Shown here one piece after another: positions 61,302-64,000 of a stretch of DNA of 64,000 nt; position 1 is the stretch's first letter, and each line of letters opens with the position of its first letter. Origin of the DNA: Sphingomonadaceae bacterium. GTDB lineage: Bacteria; Pseudomonadota; Alphaproteobacteria; Sphingomonadales; Sphingomonadaceae. The position numbers and the translations under genes are program-made. The stretch covers positions 1 through 64,000 of the forward strand of contig CANFXW010000002.1 of NCBI GenBank assembly GCA_947451145.1, read 5' to 3'. The notes beneath the pieces were generated by a model. That model made no database searches and had not been told where the DNA came from. It worked only from the letters and a program-made list of their open reading frames with translations.

Positions 61302-62165
61302 TTAGCGACCCCGCAGGCTGTCGAGCAGTTCCGATAGGCCCGGCCGGTTGGCATGGCCAAGGCCAGAGCGGGCGGACTCGACCACCAGCGGCTGCGGATA
61401 GCCGTGCAGGCTGGCGATGATCATCTGCTTTACCGCATGGAAGATCTGCTCGTCGGCCTCGATCACCTGTTTCAGCCTACCGGCCATCGGCGCAACGATG
61501 CCATAGGCGAGCAACACGCCCATGAAAGTGCCGACCAGCGCCGAGCCGATCATCGCGCCCAGGATCGAAGGCGGCTTGTCGATCGATCCCATGGTTTTCA
61601 CCACGCCCAGAACGGCGGCGACGATGCCGAGCGCGGGCAGGGCATCAGCCAGCGTCTGCAGCGCATGCTGCGGTTCGTGCATCTCGTGGAAGTGCGTTTT
61701 CATCGCATTGTCCATCACCTCTTCCACCGCGTGTACCTCAAGCGTGCCCGAGGACACGACGATCAGCGTCAGCGTGTCGGCGATGAGATCGACCAGCGCA
61801 TGGTTGGCGAGCAGGCGCGGGAATTCGGCGAACAGGGCGGAATTCTTGGGCTCGGTCACATGGCTTTCCAGCGCCACCGGGCCTTCGCTGCGCAGCAGCT
61901 TCATCAGGCGCGAGGTCAGGATGATCGCATCGATGTGATCCTGCTTGTTGTGCTTCGGCCCCTTGAAGATCTTGCCGAAGGCACCGCCGATCAGCTTCAG
62001 CTCATGCAGCGAATTGCCCGCCACCGTCGCGCCAATCGCCGCGCCGCCGATGATCAGCATCTCGTGCGGGATCGCCTCCATAACCGGACCCAGCGCGCCG
62101 CCGGTAATGGCAAAGCCGCCGAACACCATGACGATGAGAATGACGACGCCGATGATAGCGTACAT
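61302..62165 (-). CDS. motA: Flagellar stator protein MotA
   Basis: 287 residues with four transmembrane helices. The N-terminus MYAIIGVVILIVMVFGGFAI and the conserved proline region of TM3/TM4 (LPALGIVAAVLGVVKTM, GSALVGTFMGVLLAYGIV) are diagnostic. The large cytoplasmic loop contacts FliG. Forms the 5:2 stator with MotB, whose gene follows directly. A small hairpin (GCTGC...GCAGC) with a T-stretch in the gap after flgL may weakly separate it from flgL. Confidence 0.96.
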   Translation of the reverse strand: MYAIIGVVILIVMVFGGFAITGGALGPVMEAIPHEMLIIGGAAIGATVAGNSLHELKLIGGAFGKIFKGPKHNKQDHIDAIILTSRLMKLLRSEGPVALESHVTEPKNSALFAEFPRLLANHALVDLIADTLTLIVVSSGTLEVHAVEEVMDNAMKTHFHEMHEPQHALQTLADALPALGIVAAVLGVVKTMGSIDKPPSILGAMIGSALVGTFMGVLLAYGIVAPMAGRLKQVIEADEQIFHAVKQMIIASLHGYPQPLVVESARSGLGHANRPGLSELLDSLRGR

Positions 62166-62199
62166 GGATTTGCCCCCCGAAAATCAAAAACGACGCTGC

Positions 62200-63120
62200 T
62201 CAGTGCAGCACATCAAACAGTGAAAGCTGGGCCAGCTTGGCAAAGCTTGCCTGGCTGGCTTCGAGCACGGTCATGGTCTGCTGCAGGTGCGCGACGGTGG
62301 CGGCGATGTCGGTTCCGCCGATGTCTGCCTCCTCACTGGCGCGCATCTCACCCATGTCGCTACGGCGCGAAGTGGTGAGATCGATCCACGCCATGCGCGA
62401 GCCGACGACGGTCTGCGCGGTGGTGATCGTATCGACAGCGGCGTTGAGCGGATCGAGCGCATCGTGCGCCGCCGTCTGCGCGGCCGCGCCGCCCGCCTGC
62501 AGGGCATCGCCCAGCGTCTTGAGCGTGGCGAGCAGATCGCTTGGGCTGCCGCCGACGGTGAAGTTCAGGAATTCCGGCCCGGTAATCCCGCGGGTCACCA
62601 CTTGGCCATCCCCCAGCGGCAACTGCCCCGCCGATGTGGTCCCCGAATAGAGCGCATTGCCCGCGCCATCGAGCGTATAGGCAGCCCCCGCCGTCTCGCC
62701 GCCGAACAGGGCGTGACCGTTCGAATCGCGGCTGTTGGCAAGGCCCAGCACGTTCTGCCGGATCGCGCTGATTTCCGCGCCGATGCCCTGCCGCTGGCCG
62801 TCGGTCAGCGTGCCGGTGGCGGCCTGCGCGGCCAGTTCCTTGGCGCGGGTGACATAGTCGGCAAAGCTTGAGAGCGCACCGTCCGCCAGTTGCAGATCGC
62901 TGGTTGCACGCTGGGCGTTCGCGGTATCGATCGTCGACAGGCTGTCCGAGCGCGAAAGCTGGCGCAGCCGCGCTGCGGCGACCGGATCGTCGGAAGCCGC
63001 GCTCAGCTTGTTGCCGCTGGAAAGGCTGGCCTGCAGGCCTTCCGCCTGCGCGCGCAGATCGGTGAGGCCGATGAGCGAGCGATCGTAAAAGGCGCTGGTG
63101 CTGGTGCTGATCAGGGTCAT
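62200..63120 (-). CDS. flgL: Hook-filament junction protein FlgL
   Basis: 306 residues. A flagellin-like N-terminus with LSSGNKLSAASDDPVAAARL, a reduced middle domain (GHALFGGETAGAAY), and a C-terminal helix region ending ASFAKLAQLSLFDVL. Joins the hook (through FlgK) to the filament. Ten bases after the flgK stop, the standard order. Confidence 0.95.
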   Translation of the reverse strand: MTLISTSTSAFYDRSLIGLTDLRAQAEGLQASLSSGNKLSAASDDPVAAARLRQLSRSDSLSTIDTANAQRATSDLQLADGALSSFADYVTRAKELAAQAATGTLTDGQRQGIGAEISAIRQNVLGLANSRDSNGHALFGGETAGAAYTLDGAGNALYSGTTSAGQLPLGDGQVVTRGITGPEFLNFTVGGSPSDLLATLKTLGDALQAGGAAAQTAAHDALDPLNAAVDTITTAQTVVGSRMAWIDLTTSRRSDMGEMRASEEADIGGTDIAATVAHLQQTMTVLEASQASFAKLAQLSLFDVLH

Positions 63121-63130
63121 GGCATGGGGC

Positions 63131-64000
63131 TCACTTGATGCTCAAAAGCGTGTCGAAAATGGTTCCGGCGACCTGCATCGCCTTGCCTGAGGCCTGAAAG
63201 GCCTGCTGGTAGCGCATCAGGTTCACCGCCTCCTGGTCGAGATCGACCCCGGCCTGGGCTTCAAGCGCGACGCGGGCGTTCCCGGCGATGGCGGTCAGCG
63301 CGCCTTGGGTGATCTTGCGGCTGGCGACGGTGGAGGAGATGTCAAAGATCAGCGCGTCCATCTTGCCCGATGGATCGGCGCTGGAAAGCGCGGTGCGCAG
63401 GGCATCAAGGTTGCCCGGATCGCGGCTGCCAGCGCCAGCAGTGGCGGGGGCTGTCGCCAGCTTGGCGCCGTCGGTGAAAGCGAGCGCGATGTTGGAAGCG
63501 TCGGTTCCGGTGAACATCGCCACGCCGGCCGAGCCATCGAGCGCTGCCCCGGAAGCTTGTGCGGCGTTGACCGTGCTCATCAGCGTCGTCGCCACGACTT
63601 TCAGATCGTTGCGGGCCGATGCCAGCTTGGTCAGGCCGAGCGACTGCCCGGCGAGCGATCCGCCGGTCAGCGAAGCGGTGTTGGCGCCTACCGCAAATGT
63701 AATGGTGCCGTCAGGCGCGGTTGCCATCGAAAGTGCATTTGCTGTGCCGCCTTGCACCAAGATCGGACCGGCCGTGCCGCCGATCCGCACTTCGGCGGTA
63801 CCATCGGCATTAAAGGTCGCGGCGACATCGCCATAGGCGCTGATCTGCTGGAGCAGGTTATCGCGCTGGTCGAGCAGGGTGGTCTGGTCGCTTGAGGCAT
63901 CTGCGGCGCGAGACAGGCGCAGGTTTACCCGCGCCAGCTCTCCCGCCAGCGTATTGACCTGATCGACCCCGGCCTGCGCATTGAAATGCAGCCCGGCGGC
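63131..64000 (-). CDS. flgK: Hook-associated protein FlgK, C-terminal part
   Basis: Partial: the gene runs off the window end, and 289 C-terminal residues are visible. The reading frame is open right to base 64000, with VNTLAGELARVNLRLSRA, DQTTLLDQRDNLLQQIS (the family signature) and the C-terminal LDQEAVNLMRYQQAFQASGKA. Forms the first hook-filament junction ring. The GTG at 63790 is internal, not the start. Confidence 0.95.
   Translation of the reverse strand, partial: AAGLHFNAQAGVDQVNTLAGELARVNLRLSRAADASSDQTTLLDQRDNLLQQISAYGDVAATFNADGTAEVRIGGTAGPILVQGGTANALSMATAPDGTITFAVGANTASLTGGSLAGQSLGLTKLASARNDLKVVATTLMSTVNAAQASGAALDGSAGVAMFTGTDASNIALAFTDGAKLATAPATAGAGSRDPGNLDALRTALSSADPSGKMDALIFDISSTVASRKITQGALTAIAGNARVALEAQAGVDLDQEAVNLMRYQQAFQASGKAMQVAGTIFDTLLSIK

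Noticed and set aside
62173..62203. Terminator between flgL and motA
   Set aside because: The five-pair stem GCTGC/GCAGC with an interrupted T-stretch is too weak to list as a feature.

Overview
The window looks like a chromosomal segment of a motile, GC-rich alphaproteobacterium, most likely of the Sphingomonadales (Novosphingobium, Sphingobium or Erythrobacter type). The reasons are the rpoA-rplQ end, an NDUFA12-family gene followed by a DUF2155 lipoprotein and aat, short alphaproteobacterial palindromic repeats, a stand-alone fatty acyl-AMP ligase, and a single large flagellar locus. The family assignments come from reading protein motifs and the genus guess is inference. No rRNA, CRISPR array, transposase, integrase or phage gene was seen.

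Bases 1-24000 are mostly housekeeping. They hold the rpoA end and rplQ, a secreted prolyl oligopeptidase, a phospholipase D-like protein with folE, a peroxiredoxin/DUF3147/MFS exporter operon, ahcY with an operator-like palindrome and a structured leader, acs, lipocalin, a telA pair, a fatty acyl-AMP ligase, recX, a DUF192 lipoprotein, NDUFA12/DUF2155/aat and an acyltransferase.

Bases 24100-30600 hold tRNA-Trp, two tandem paralogous polytopic membrane proteins, secE-nusG, an acyltransferase inserted where the L11 operon normally continues, and rplK-rplA with a clear terminator. Bases 30600-40100 hold a TauD-type dioxygenase behind a repeat-rich control region, an S10 carboxypeptidase, a MoCF/CinA-N protein, a Baeyer-Villiger-type monooxygenase, corA, a cation diffusion facilitator and a PhoU-like/Pit phosphate uptake pair behind a candidate Pho box.

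Bases 40100-64000 are a flagellar locus. Read on the minus strand it runs flgK (cut by the window end), flgL, motA, motB, three small genes (DUF3592, a lysine-rich histone-H1-like protein, a TPR lipoprotein), then a sigma54-type activator and fliE-F-G-H-I-J-K-L-M-N-O-P-Q-R, flhB, fliD, fliS. The flagellin gene fliC is transcribed the opposite way from the activator. Together these encode the MS ring, C ring, export apparatus, hook-length ruler, hook-filament junction, cap, filament and stator.

The least ordinary part is an AT-richer stretch at about 56.8-58.6 kb between fliC and the TPR gene. It carries a winged-helix regulator, a 57-residue small ORF and a small membrane-anchored protein. 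It is bracketed by related GGGGACA hairpins in opposite orientation, and its left end has a GTTGACA palindrome that shares a 21-base exact match with the region upstream of the dioxygenase gene. Nothing in the window amounts to a clearly new multi-gene system; this island and the ahcY leader are the best leads.
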